The notes under the pieces are model-generated. The model made no database searches. It saw only the letters and a list, made by a program, of their open reading frames with translations, and was not told the origin of the DNA. A DNA stretch of 37,710 nucleotides from an uncultured Clostridia bacterium. Its GTDB lineage: Bacteria > Bacillota > Clostridia > Christensenellales > Borkfalkiaceae. Shown one piece after another: positions 27,028 to 35,877 of the stretch. The stretch spans positions 1 to 37,710 of the forward strand of contig CANQOX010000007.1 of the NCBI GenBank assembly GCA_947625595.1. The letters run 5' to 3'. A program made the position numbers and the translations under genes. How positions within the stretch are numbered: position 1 is the stretch's first letter; each line of letters opens with the position of its first letter.

Positions 27028-27818
27028 ATCGCGATAAATTTGATTCCATCGTCGACTATACGACGATCTTGAGCAACTTTGAAGGCCCGATGGACTTGCT
27101 TCTTTACCTCATCAACAAGAATGAGATCGAGATCAAGGACATCTTTGTCTCGCAGGTCACCGAGCAGTTTCTCGACTACATGAAGGGACTTCCCTATCTC
27201 GACGTCGACAAGATGAGCGACTATCTCAACATCGCCGCGACGATCATCAAGATCAAGGCGCAGTCCCTCGTTCCCAACGTTCAGGACGATCCCGAATATG
27301 AGGAGGAGGACGTCAGCGAACATGACCGCTTCATTCAGGCCCTCGAGGAGTACAGCCGTCTCAAGGAAGAGGCAACAAAGCTCAAAGAGCTCGAGACAGT
27401 CGGGTACTATTTCAAGGAGCCCGACAAGGACGTCGGCGAGACGAAGACGGTCTTCAACCTCGACTCCCTGACGCTCGACGGCCTCATCGGCGCCTTTCAG
27501 GCCCTGATGCTCCAGCGCGAGGGCAAGAAAGCCGAGCACGAGGTGAGGGAGATCCCGCGCGACGAGTTCACCGTCGAGCAGAAGGCGACCTTCATTCTCG
27601 AGAGCGTGGAGGGGGGCGGTACGGTCAGATTTGAGGCGCTCTTCACCCACGATTATACGAAGGCCGAGATCGTGACGACCTTTCAGGCCATGTTAGAGCT
27701 GTTGAAATTGCAATTTTTGTGCGTAAAGCAGGACGAAGCGTTCGGGGAGATCCTCATTACAATCAACCCCGACAGAAAGGAGGGAGAACCCTTTGGAACA
27801 ATTGACGAATATAATTGA
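27021..27818 (+). CDS. scpA: segregation and condensation protein A
   Basis: TILSNFEGPMDLLLYLINKNEIEIKDIFVSQVTEQFLDYM...DYLNIAATIIKIKAQSLVP. Listed ORF starts too early. Confidence 0.94.
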   Translation: MVDRDKFDSIVDYTTILSNFEGPMDLLLYLINKNEIEIKDIFVSQVTEQFLDYMKGLPYLDVDKMSDYLNIAATIIKIKAQSLVPNVQDDPEYEEEDVSEHDRFIQALEEYSRLKEEATKLKELETVGYYFKEPDKDVGETKTVFNLDSLTLDGLIGAFQALMLQREGKKAEHEVREIPRDEFTVEQKATFILESVEGGGTVRFEALFTHDYTKAEIVTTFQAMLELLKLQFLCVKQDEAFGEILITINPDRKEGEPFGTIDEYN

Positions 27819-28539
27819 GGCCATTCTGTTTGCCTCGGGGAAGGCTGTGCCGCTCTCGGACATCGCCGAGAAACTCAACCTCACGGACAGGGAGATTAGG
27901 CGCGCCCTCGACGAACTCAAGGAAAAGTACGGGGAAAACTGCGGGATCCGCTTCCTTGAATTCAACAAGAAGGCCCAGCTCGCGACCAATCCCGCCTACA
28001 AAGACGAAGTCGCTGCCGTGCTCAATCCCATCCGACAGAAGGAACTCACGCGCACCGTGCTCGAGTGCGCCGCGATCATCGCCTACAAACAGCCGATCAC
28101 GCGCAGTGAGATCGAGATGCTCCGCGGCAACAACAGCGACTATGCGGTGAATGTTCTCCTCGACCTCAAACTCATCTATCCGTGCGGAAGGAAGGACGCT
28201 ATCGGCCATCCCATTCTCTTTGCGACGACCGACGAGTTCCTCAAACGCTTCAAGCTCAACACTTTAGAGGACCTTCCCGACTATGACGAGCTGATGGACG
28301 CCATCCGCAATGCGAGCATCGACGAGAGGGACAGCTATCTCTATGCCCGCGAGGACGACTTCGGGACCGATCCCGACGGCGACGGCAGCGGCGACGATCC
28401 CGCGAGCGGTGGCGGGGAAAAACTTCCTGACCGCGTTCGGGAGCCGAAGCCCCAGTCGAGGGAGGAGGTCAGGGACGGCTACGAGATCCCCGATTTCCTC
28501 AAAGGTCTCGACGACAGCGACCTCGTCAAGATCGGCTGA
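27793..28539 (+). CDS. scpB: segregation and condensation protein B
   Basis: NIIEAILFASGKAVPLSDIAEKL...ECAAIIAYKQPITRSEIEMLRG; TTG start. Confidence 0.94.
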   Translation: MEQLTNIIEAILFASGKAVPLSDIAEKLNLTDREIRRALDELKEKYGENCGIRFLEFNKKAQLATNPAYKDEVAAVLNPIRQKELTRTVLECAAIIAYKQPITRSEIEMLRGNNSDYAVNVLLDLKLIYPCGRKDAIGHPILFATTDEFLKRFKLNTLEDLPDYDELMDAIRNASIDERDSYLYAREDDFGTDPDGDGSGDDPASGGGEKLPDRVREPKPQSREEVRDGYEIPDFLKGLDDSDLVKIG

Positions 28540-28572
28540 TTTGATTTTCTGACAGACAAATATTTTTTTCGG

Positions 28573-28605
28573 ATTCGCCCATATTACGGTTATGGGCGAA
28601 TTTTT
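28573..28605 (+). other. strong stem-loop with T-run overlapping the next start codon
   Basis: ATTCGCCCATA-TTACGGT-TATGGGCGAAT TTTTC; ATG at 28592 lies in the right arm. Confidence 0.8.
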
Positions 28606-29173
28606 CGTGTGGTCCGCATTTGCGGGGGTGCTTCTGACCTTTTTCCCCGTCTTTCTCTGGCTCGACGCCTATGTGGATATCCCGAAAAACCGCGCATGGT
28701 TCTCTCTCTCGCTCTTCCGCTACCTCAAACTTTTCGGCGGGTACGGACAACTTGACAGGGAGGGCATCGCCGTGCATCTCACGAAGAAAAAGGCCGTCTT
28801 CATTCCATATAGCAAGTTGGCCGATACGAGAAAGAAGTTTGAAGTCACCAAGGGCTTCCAGCTCTGGCGTCTTCACCAGTCGGTGGAGACGGGGGGAGCG
28901 GAGAGCGTTGCGGGCGTCATGATCGCCGCCGCGCTTCAATCCGCCGGCGGGGGAACGTTTGCCTATCTCAAGACCAAACATCCCTTCCTCTCCCTGAAAA
29001 ACGACACTCTTCTCTCCGAAGAGGCCTCTCTCAAGCTCTCCTTTGAGACTGCGCTGGTATTCAACGGCTTTGTGCTCGGCATGGCATTGATAAAGAAAGC
29101 ATTGGAGGCATTGATAAAGTGGATAAGAAAAAAAAGATCGACAGCATCCTTGAAAAAACTGCAGAGCAACTGA
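28592..29173 (+). CDS. DUF2953-like protein
   Basis: One N-terminal TM and a position before ytfJ; family call by synteny and general pattern. Confidence 0.6.
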   Translation: MGEFFVWSAFAGVLLTFFPVFLWLDAYVDIPKNRAWFSLSLFRYLKLFGGYGQLDREGIAVHLTKKKAVFIPYSKLADTRKKFEVTKGFQLWRLHQSVETGGAESVAGVMIAAALQSAGGGTFAYLKTKHPFLSLKNDTLLSEEASLKLSFETALVFNGFVLGMALIKKALEALIKWIRKKRSTASLKKLQSN

Positions 29174-29508
29174 CAAGTCTCATCGACGTCAACACGATCG
29201 TCGGCTCGCCCATTCGGACGGCGAGCGGCGCGCAGGTCATTCCCTTCACGAAGGTGACAATGGGTTACCTTTCGGGCGGGGGCGAGTATGGCGAAGTCAA
29301 GGCCGTGAAGCTCGACGAGACCTATCCCTTCGCGGGCGGCGCGGGGACGGTCATCAACCTCAAACCGGCGGGATTCCTCATCGACGACGGCGTCGAGTGC
29401 CGCGTGGTCAGGTTGACGAACGATCCCATTGACGGGCTCATCGAGAAGGCGGGCGAGATCGTCGGGCGGATCGTCGACAAGGTTGGACGGAGCGATGAAG
29501 AGGAATAA
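29119..29508 (+). CDS. ytfJ: GerW/YtfJ-family sporulation protein
   Basis: VNTIVGSPIRTASGAQVIPFTKVTMGYLSGGGEYG...GAGTVINLKPAGFLIDDG. Confidence 0.92.
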   Translation: MDKKKKIDSILEKTAEQLTSLIDVNTIVGSPIRTASGAQVIPFTKVTMGYLSGGGEYGEVKAVKLDETYPFAGGAGTVINLKPAGFLIDDGVECRVVRLTNDPIDGLIEKAGEIVGRIVDKVGRSDEEE

Positions 29509-30493
29509 TTTTCTCTGCATTCTCCTCGGATTGGCCGCGCTCCTGACTTTCTTTGCGGGACAGAAAATTTCCGTCCGCGCCGCGGCAGGCGCGAAGGGGG
29601 AGTGCGTCGTGGAAGTCTCTTCCCGCCGCATTTTGCATGAGAAAGACGCCTTTGCTCACCTTCCCATGGCGAGCACGACGAAGGTACTGACGGCCATCCT
29701 CATTCTCGACGACTGCGATCTTGACGAAAGCGTCACGATTCCCAAGGAGGCCGAGGGGGTGGAGGGGTCGAGCGTCTATCTCCGCGCGGGCGACAGCTAC
29801 ACCGTGCGCGAACTCCTCTACGGGCTGATGCTTCGTTCGGGGAATGACTGCGCGGTCACCCTTGCCCTGCATCACAGCGGCTCGATCGAGACCTTCTCCG
29901 AAAAGATGAACGAGAAAGCCGCGCTCCTCGGGGCGCAGGGGAGCTTTTTCGTCAATCCGCACGGCCTTCCCGACAGCCGTCACCACACCACCGCCCGCGA
30001 CCTTGCCCTGATTTCCGCCTATGCGATGGAAAACGAGACCTTCCGCGAGATCGTCTCATGTAGGTACTATTCGCCGCGCAACTGGCAGAACAAAAACAAG
30101 ATGCTCTACAATTACGACGGCGCGATCGGCGTCAAGACGGGCTTCACGGCCGCCGCAGGGCGATGCCTCGTGACCTGCGCGCAGCGGGACGGCATGCGGC
30201 TTGTGAGTGTCGTTTTGAACTGTCCCGAGATGTACGAGCGCACAGCGGAGCTCCTCGACGGCTGTTTCGCGGAATTTCAGATGTACAAGCTCTGCGACAG
30301 CTCCGTCCCGTGGGAAAATTTCGCCGTGAAGTGCGATTTTTCCTATCCGCTCAAGAAGTCGGAGCTCAAGGGACTGCAATTTGACACCGAGCTCTGTGAC
30401 CCTTTGCCCAAAAAGCAGGGGGAAGTTGCGGGACAGATGAAGATATTCCTTCAAAACAACTTGCTTTTTTCGCAAAATTTGTATATCATATAG
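29495..30493 (+). CDS. D-alanyl-D-alanine carboxypeptidase (penicillin-binding protein 5/6 family)
   Basis: LPMASTTKVLTAIL (SxxK), RSGNDCAV (SGN), GVKTGFTAAAGRCLV (KTG). Confidence 0.92.
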   Translation: MKRNNFLCILLGLAALLTFFAGQKISVRAAAGAKGECVVEVSSRRILHEKDAFAHLPMASTTKVLTAILILDDCDLDESVTIPKEAEGVEGSSVYLRAGDSYTVRELLYGLMLRSGNDCAVTLALHHSGSIETFSEKMNEKAALLGAQGSFFVNPHGLPDSRHHTTARDLALISAYAMENETFREIVSCRYYSPRNWQNKNKMLYNYDGAIGVKTGFTAAAGRCLVTCAQRDGMRLVSVVLNCPEMYERTAELLDGCFAEFQMYKLCDSSVPWENFAVKCDFSYPLKKSELKGLQFDTELCDPLPKKQGEVAGQMKIFLQNNLLFSQNLYII

Positions 30494-30529
30494 GCAGAAC
30501 GAAAGGAGCGCAGAGTTTCTGCAACACAA

Positions 30530-31243
30530 ATGCGGATCAACAGATTTCTTGCCGAACAGGGCGTGGCATCGAGAAGGGGCGCGGACGAGATCGTCGCCGC
30601 GGGCCGCGTGACGATCAATGGAAAGGTGGCGCAGGCAGGGGACAAAGTTACGCCCTCCGACGTCGTCGCTCTCGACGGGAGGGAACTTTCCCACAGCGTA
30701 AAGTACGAGTATTATCTTCTGAATAAGCCCAAAGGGTGCGTCTGCACGGTGAGCGACGAGCGGACCGAGCGGCCGAGAAAGACGGTGATGGACTTTTTGC
30801 CCGCAGGCGCGGGAAGAGTTTTTCCCGTCGGCCGTCTCGACTACGATACCGAGGGACTGTTGATTTTGACAAACGATGGAGCGCTTGCCTATCGCCTGAC
30901 TGCTCCGCAGACCGAGATCCCCAAAACTTACCTTGTGAAGGTAGAGGGGAGCATGACGGCCGTACAGCTCAACCGCCTGCGCGAGGGCGTCGAGATCGGG
31001 AAGGGCGTCGTCACAAAGAAGTGCCGCGTCAACGTCATCGAGACCGATAAGAGCTATACAAAGCTCCATGTGACCCTGACGGAGGGGAAAAATCATGAGG
31101 TCCGCCGCATGTTCGAGGTCGTCGGCAAGCCCGTGCAGTTTCTCAAGCGCATCAAGCTCGGCGAACTCACCTTGCGGGGGCTTGGGCGGGGCGAATGCAG
31201 GAAACTCTCCGCCGAAGAGGTATTTTACCTTCAGAATCTATGA
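30530..31243 (+). CDS. rluB: 23S rRNA pseudouridine synthase, RluB/RsuA family
   Basis: S4 domain MRINRFLAEQGVASRRGADEIVAAGRVTINGKV; FPVGRLDYDTEGLLILTNDGALAYRLT; GKNHEVRRMFE. Confidence 0.93.
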   Translation: MRINRFLAEQGVASRRGADEIVAAGRVTINGKVAQAGDKVTPSDVVALDGRELSHSVKYEYYLLNKPKGCVCTVSDERTERPRKTVMDFLPAGAGRVFPVGRLDYDTEGLLILTNDGALAYRLTAPQTEIPKTYLVKVEGSMTAVQLNRLREGVEIGKGVVTKKCRVNVIETDKSYTKLHVTLTEGKNHEVRRMFEVVGKPVQFLKRIKLGELTLRGLGRGECRKLSAEEVFYLQNL

Positions 31244-31249
31244 GAAAGC

Positions 31250-31274
31250 GCCGCTGTCATCGCGGCCTTTTTTG
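31250..31274 (+). terminator. Rho-independent terminator after rluB
   Basis: GCCGC-TGTCATC-GCGGC followed by CTTTTTT. Confidence 0.75.
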
Positions 31275-31277
31275 TGT

Positions 31278-31572
31278 CTATGAGATGCTTCACTCCGTTC
31301 AGCATGAGCGCATGGGCCGTATTCTTCCTCGCCGCCACTCGCTCATCCTGAGCCGCCGCCGCAGGCGGCGTGTCGAAGGATCCCCTAAAACGAAGTCCGT
31401 GTGCCTATGAGATGCTTCACTCCGTTCAGCATGAGCGCATGGACCGCATTCTCTCTCACCGCCACTCGCTCATCCTGAGCCGCCGCCGCAGGCGGCGTGT
31501 CGAAGGATCCCCTAAACGAAGTCCGTGTGTCTATGAGATGCTTCACTTCGTTCAGCATGAGCGTTCTTATTC
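31278..31572. repeat. ~127-bp tandem repeat, about 2.3 copies
   Basis: CTATGAGATGCTTCACTCCGTTCAGCATGAGCG starts at 31278, 31405 and 31531; units contain CATCCTGAGCCGCCGCCGCAGGCGGCGTGTCGAAGGATC. Confidence 0.92.
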
Positions 31573-31667
31573 CCCGAGGGCGTGCTGTCTCTTACCCCTT
31601 CGGTGCGGGTGCCGTCCTTTACCCCCTCCATGGGTGGGGTAGGTGGTGGGTCACAACATCAAACGAT

Positions 31668-31696
31668 AAAAGCTCTCGGAATAACCGAAAGCTTTT
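31668..31696. terminator. bidirectional terminator hairpin
   Basis: AAAAGCTCTCGG-AATAA-CCGAAAGCTTTT between convergent rluB and plsC-like genes. Confidence 0.75.
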
Positions 31697-31720
31697 CAAC
31701 ATTTAAGATCCTTTTTGATT

Positions 31721-32539
31721 TTACACGCTTTCCTGTTGAGGAAGGGGGCTGTCGCCGAGGGCTTCGTCCTCCGCCTTCGGCAAAAAGCGGTTGGGCGAGT
31801 AGGTGGACAGCTTGCTTCTCTCCTCCATTGCGGCAAAGACCTTGTCCCGCAGGTCAAATTTTCGGTCTTTTTTCGGGAGATTTTCGTCAGGGAAAAAGGG
31901 TCCGTCGATGTAGACGATGGGTTTGACGCCGCCGAAGAATTTCCGCTTGTGATAGGTCGTCGTAAATGTGAAGACGGCTTTCCCCGCATTGACGGGGTAG
32001 GCAAAGGAGGAGGCAGCGAAGGGGCGGATCCCCGTATAGAGGGGCCAAATGTGCGCCTCGGGGAAGATCGTGATGACGTTTCCCTTCTCCATGCGGGCGT
32101 CGATCGCGGCGAGAAATTTTTTCTGCGTCTCCCAGCTGTCGGGGACGGGCATGCCGCCTAAATCTTCAACGGCGCGGCGCAGGAAGGGAATGGAGACGGC
32201 GTCGGGATTGACGACGATGTAGGGTTTCTTCGGAAAGGAGACCATGGAGGGGGTGAAGGCGTCGCCCGCCGTCCTCGTGTGGTTGCCGTAGAGGAAGTAG
32301 CCCTCCTTGCGGTAGGGGCGGAGCTTGTCCCTGCCGACGATCTTCTGCCCGCAGAAAATTTTCAGATAGAGATAGCAGATGGGCGTTGCGATCAGGTGGT
32401 GGAAGATCCACGCGATCGTCTGCCGAAACTTGCTCTTCGGGAGATAGGAATAGTCCTTCGGAAGCGCCTTTCTCTTGATATTCGTCCCCGCGAAGTCGTC
32501 GTTGAGCGGGTCGGTGTAGTAGAAAGTCTTTTCTTTCAT
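31721..32539 (-). CDS. 1-acyl-sn-glycerol-3-phosphate acyltransferase-like protein (PlsC family)
   Basis: YGNHTRTAGDAF (variant of NHxxxxD), VITIFPEAHIWP; internal start at 32539. Confidence 0.75.
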   Translation of the reverse strand: MKEKTFYYTDPLNDDFAGTNIKRKALPKDYSYLPKSKFRQTIAWIFHHLIATPICYLYLKIFCGQKIVGRDKLRPYRKEGYFLYGNHTRTAGDAFTPSMVSFPKKPYIVVNPDAVSIPFLRRAVEDLGGMPVPDSWETQKKFLAAIDARMEKGNVITIFPEAHIWPLYTGIRPFAASSFAYPVNAGKAVFTFTTTYHKRKFFGGVKPIVYIDGPFFPDENLPKKDRKFDLRDKVFAAMEERSKLSTYSPNRFLPKAEDEALGDSPLPQQESV

Positions 32540-33675
32540 GACGTCTTCTTCGCCAAAGCCGCCGTATCCTCGAGCATCTGCTCCATCTTCATCATGCAGT
32601 CCTCCTGACGGAACTGCTCTCTGAATGCGCGGTATTTTTCCTGATATGCGGCGATCTGTTCGGGCGAATGGTAGAAGAAAGCGATCTTCTCGGCGAGGTC
32701 GCGCCAACTGCCCGCCTTGAAGAGGCACCGCTCGTCGAGGGCAAAGTTTTTGGTCGCGCTCCGAGGGGAATCGCAGATGATGGGCACAAGGCCGACCGCG
32801 ATCGCCTCGAGGCAGGAGATCGCTTCGATCTCCACGACAGCGGTGTGCACGTAGAGGTCTGCGCCCGACAGGACGGCGGGGAGTTCGTCGCGCGCGTAAA
32901 ATTTGAAATCGGCGTCCACATGGTAACGCTTGGCGAGCCGCTTGAGTTTCTTCTCCTTGGGACCGCAGCCTGCGAATAAAATTTTGATATTGTCCCTGAA
33001 ATCGCTCTTGCCGACGGCCTTGATGAGGGTCTGCTGGGCCTTTTCCTTGCTGAATCTCCCGATGCAGAAGATCGTAAATTTGTCGTCGAGCCGCTTGTGT
33101 TCCCGCTTGGCAAAGAAGGCGTCGTTCACGCCGTTGGAGATGACGCGGCAGGGGAGGGAGCGTTTGATCTGCTTCTCGAAAAGTTCTCTGATGAACTGCG
33201 TCGGATAGTGAATCATGTCCACCCGCCTATAGAGAAGGCGATAGAAGCACATGTATGTTATATGATTGGCGAGGCGGCTGTTCATGAGCAAGATGTGCGC
33301 CGTGACGTTTTCTGCCTGCGCATGAAAGCTCGCAGTGACGGGAATGCCCGACTTTTTGGCAAGTTTTGCGGCGGTGACGCCGAGAGGGAAGGGCATCAGC
33401 ACATGGACGACGTCCGCACCCGCGATCGCCTGCGAAACGATCTTTTTATCTGCCTTGGCGAGGTAGACGTGATTGGCCTTCAGAATGAGATCGAGCGGGC
33501 CCCAACTCTGGATGGGGACGACGACGAAGCCGTCTACGCCCTTTTTGTCCTGATCTGCGCAGACGACGGTGACGTCATGGCCCCTCATCTTGAGAAAGTT
33601 TATAAGATTGTACGCCGCGAGAGTGGTGCCGTTATTGGGTTTCCCGAGGACGTCACAGACAATTACGATCTTCAT
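32536..33675 (-). CDS. glycosyltransferase, GT4-like
   Basis: MKIVIVCDVLGKPNNGTTLAAYNLINFLKMRGHDVTVVCAD...FTIFCIGRFSKEKAQQTLIKAVG...LFAGCGPKEKKLKRLA...ADLYVHTAVVEIEAISCLEAIAVGLVPI. Confidence 0.9.
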   Translation of the reverse strand: MKIVIVCDVLGKPNNGTTLAAYNLINFLKMRGHDVTVVCADQDKKGVDGFVVVPIQSWGPLDLILKANHVYLAKADKKIVSQAIAGADVVHVLMPFPLGVTAAKLAKKSGIPVTASFHAQAENVTAHILLMNSRLANHITYMCFYRLLYRRVDMIHYPTQFIRELFEKQIKRSLPCRVISNGVNDAFFAKREHKRLDDKFTIFCIGRFSKEKAQQTLIKAVGKSDFRDNIKILFAGCGPKEKKLKRLAKRYHVDADFKFYARDELPAVLSGADLYVHTAVVEIEAISCLEAIAVGLVPIICDSPRSATKNFALDERCLFKAGSWRDLAEKIAFFYHSPEQIAAYQEKYRAFREQFRQEDCMMKMEQMLEDTAALAKKTS

Positions 33676-33744
33676 ATAGCCCCTTGATTGTCACGATTCG
33701 ACATGATAACGTAACGATTTGTCATATTTTTCTATGATATGCCA

Positions 33745-33774
33745 ATTATAGCATGCGAAAAGGGGCCCTGTCAA
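33745..33774 (-). promoter_or_regulatory. sigma-A promoter for the glycosyltransferase/acyltransferase unit
   Basis: Minus strand TTGACA-N18-TATAAT. Confidence 0.7.
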
Positions 33775-33825
33775 CAAAAAACACCTATTGTCCAAAAAAT
33801 TGGAAATCCGCTACCTCGAAAGAGC

Positions 33826-33859
33826 AAAAGAGAGACAGTCGAAGCTCTGTCTCTCTTTT
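33826..33859 (-). terminator. terminator hairpin at the end of the accessory operon
   Basis: AAAAGAGAGACAG-TCGAAGCT-CTGTCTCTCTTTT, perfect 13-bp stem with T-runs on both strands. Confidence 0.8.
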
Positions 33860-33949
33860 GGGAAAGATGATTGATTTTGATTCAAGTTCGGCAGTTTGTT
33901 AAATGGCGGCTTCACCGTTCATTTTGCCGTTCAAATTCGTTGCGACCGT

Positions 33950-34933
33950 TCAATCCCAATCCTTCATGAGGTCAAGAAATTCCCGAACGGACCTTTTGAC
34001 CGCCGCAAGAAATTCTTCGGTGGTTTCGACGCCACTTTCAACGCGCCAACCGATCTGTTTCGGGTTATCTTTTCTCATTCCTTTTTGTGAGAAAAAATGT
34101 TGCTCCGCTACCCTTTGGATAAGTCTTTGTTTCCGCAACTCGTCCTTTACGTCGTAACAAAGAAGCAACGCCTTGAATTTTCCGCCGACGCAATCGCGGC
34201 TGCGAATTTCCAAGTAAGGAATGCAATCGTCATCTTCATGGCGCGCCGACAGACAGACGTACAAATACCGCCCTGCGCGCCATGTGTCGAATTTGGCATT
34301 TCTCTGCCCGAATTCCTGTTCCAAAGACGGAATAACGGCGTTGCCGTAAAAGGAGAGCCAAGCGAGAAGATCGACCGCATTTTCACTTCTTTTCGGCTTC
34401 TCCGTCGTGGAAAGCGCCTCCTCTCTTGCGAGAATGTGTTCGATATACATACGCACGATAGGATCGGACGAACTCACAAACGGTTTTAACAGGTTGCAGA
34501 TTTCATCGAACTTGAAGTGTTTCCACCCTGCATTTTTAACTCTTTCGATCTCATCGGGATATAAATATCCGGGCTTGTAATATATTTTGCTGACCTTATA
34601 TCCTTCTTCCTCCGACAATTTAATATACTTATTATATTTCAGCAGTTGATTATGTTCGCCTGAATCGACCTTGTCCTCGATAAAGAGCGCGTGTTTCCTG
34701 CCCTGATCCGTTTCAAACCAAACGGAGACGTCGATATCGTGCCATTGGGCCTTTGTTTCCAGAGAAAGAACTTTCTCGTCTGGTGCAAGCCCGCAAAATT
34801 CACGAAGGAGCGCATAAGCGGCGGGGGCAACGTCTTCGTCATCGTAGTTGTTGAAAAGCCACAGTAAAAGTGCGTCCTGCGAAAGCTTCTTCGTAGCGTA
34901 TGTAAATAAGTTTCTTCTTTCGTTTTCAGTCAT
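33950..34933 (-). CDS. PD-(D/E)XK nuclease-superfamily-like protein (PDDEXK_4-type)
   Basis: DIDVSVWFETDQGRKHALFIEDKVDSGEHNQLLKYNKY matches a D...ExK...Q core; ATG at 34933 with GGAG upstream. Confidence 0.72.
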   Translation of the reverse strand: MTENERRNLFTYATKKLSQDALLLWLFNNYDDEDVAPAAYALLREFCGLAPDEKVLSLETKAQWHDIDVSVWFETDQGRKHALFIEDKVDSGEHNQLLKYNKYIKLSEEEGYKVSKIYYKPGYLYPDEIERVKNAGWKHFKFDEICNLLKPFVSSSDPIVRMYIEHILAREEALSTTEKPKRSENAVDLLAWLSFYGNAVIPSLEQEFGQRNAKFDTWRAGRYLYVCLSARHEDDDCIPYLEIRSRDCVGGKFKALLLCYDVKDELRKQRLIQRVAEQHFFSQKGMRKDNPKQIGWRVESGVETTEEFLAAVKRSVREFLDLMKDWD

Positions 34934-34944
34934 GATCTTCTCCT

Positions 34945-35856
34945 TTATTTTCTTATCATTGAGTAGGGCAAATAATAAATTTCCTCGTCCGTCCAACCCG
35001 CCGTGCCTTTATACAATGTCTGATGAATGGTCGCCTCGTGCACAAACCCGCAACATTCTACCGTCTTTTGCGATGCCGTATTGAGCGACGAAATACGGGC
35101 GCGGATCGCATTCAAGTGAATGACCTTCTTTTTGTAGACGCCAAGTTGTACCGTTTCTACGGGCTCGTAAAGTTTCCCGCATAAGGTGATTTTAGTAAGC
35201 GCTTCGACAGCTTCCTTGCAGTATCCCTTTCTTCTCTCCTCTTTGAAAATGTAGTATTCGAGCAACCCAGTCGAAGTCTCTTTTTTGATGCTCAGCCCGA
35301 TGTAGCCGAGCAATTTTCTGTCGGCTTTCCGCATGATCGCAAAATAGGTGCTTCTTCTCAAAGACAAAGTAAATTCCCGTATGTTTTTGTTCGTGGATCT
35401 CTGTCCCGTGAAAAACTCGAAATCTCCATCGCTCTTGAAATGGTCGGCGAGAATTTTTTGATCTTTCCCTTCGATTGCCTGTAAAACAAGGCGTTCCGTT
35501 TCAATCGGCGGGTTGACGTTTGCCTCATTCGGCTTCCAAACCGCCTTCAACGCCTCCGTGATGAATGTGTATTCTTCCTTAGAAAAATCTCCTTTGCAGA
35601 ATTTTGTTTTAGGTGAATAATAGTTCAAAATCATATTCCAAAGCGCGAGCCGAGAGCGACCGCCCGCTTGGAAGAGCGCCTTGAAACACAGTATGCCCTC
35701 TTGATACTCTTTGGGTCTAAATTTCCTATCGTAAGCCGATATTCCGAAATGAACATAACAGGGGCAATCATCGGAACGATCTGCATACAATCCGTCCCTC
35801 AAATATTCGATTGCTTCACCATCGATTGCTTCCCTTGCCTTATCAAAATTCTTCAT
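34945..35856 (-). CDS. GNAT-family N-acetyltransferase (RimJ/L-like) with an uncharacterised N-terminal domain
   Basis: C-terminal IETERLVLQAI...LLGYIGLSIKKETSTGLLEYYIFKEERRKGYCKEAVEALTKITL; about 115 aa N-terminal region with no recognised match. Confidence 0.75.
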   Translation of the reverse strand: MKNFDKAREAIDGEAIEYLRDGLYADRSDDCPCYVHFGISAYDRKFRPKEYQEGILCFKALFQAGGRSRLALWNMILNYYSPKTKFCKGDFSKEEYTFITEALKAVWKPNEANVNPPIETERLVLQAIEGKDQKILADHFKSDGDFEFFTGQRSTNKNIREFTLSLRRSTYFAIMRKADRKLLGYIGLSIKKETSTGLLEYYIFKEERRKGYCKEAVEALTKITLCGKLYEPVETVQLGVYKKKVIHLNAIRARISSLNTASQKTVECCGFVHEATIHQTLYKGTAGWTDEEIYYLPYSMIRK

Positions 35857-35877
35857 ATTGACCCTCTTATAAAATCG

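Noticed and set aside
24995-30493. Two D-Ala-D-Ala carboxypeptidases in one window as evidence of recent duplication
   Set aside because: The proteins are only distantly similar, and sporulating Clostridia commonly encode several such paralogues near sporulation genes.
31278-31572. Possible CRISPR array
   Set aside because: Units are ~127 bp, nearly identical throughout, with no alternating unique spacers and no cas genes.
31195-31926. Several + ORFs (71, 90, 69, 114 aa) with repeated EMLHSVQHERM...RRHSLILSRRRRRRVEGSPK peptides
   Set aside because: Direct consequence of the 127-bp tandem repeat and antisense of the plsC-like gene.
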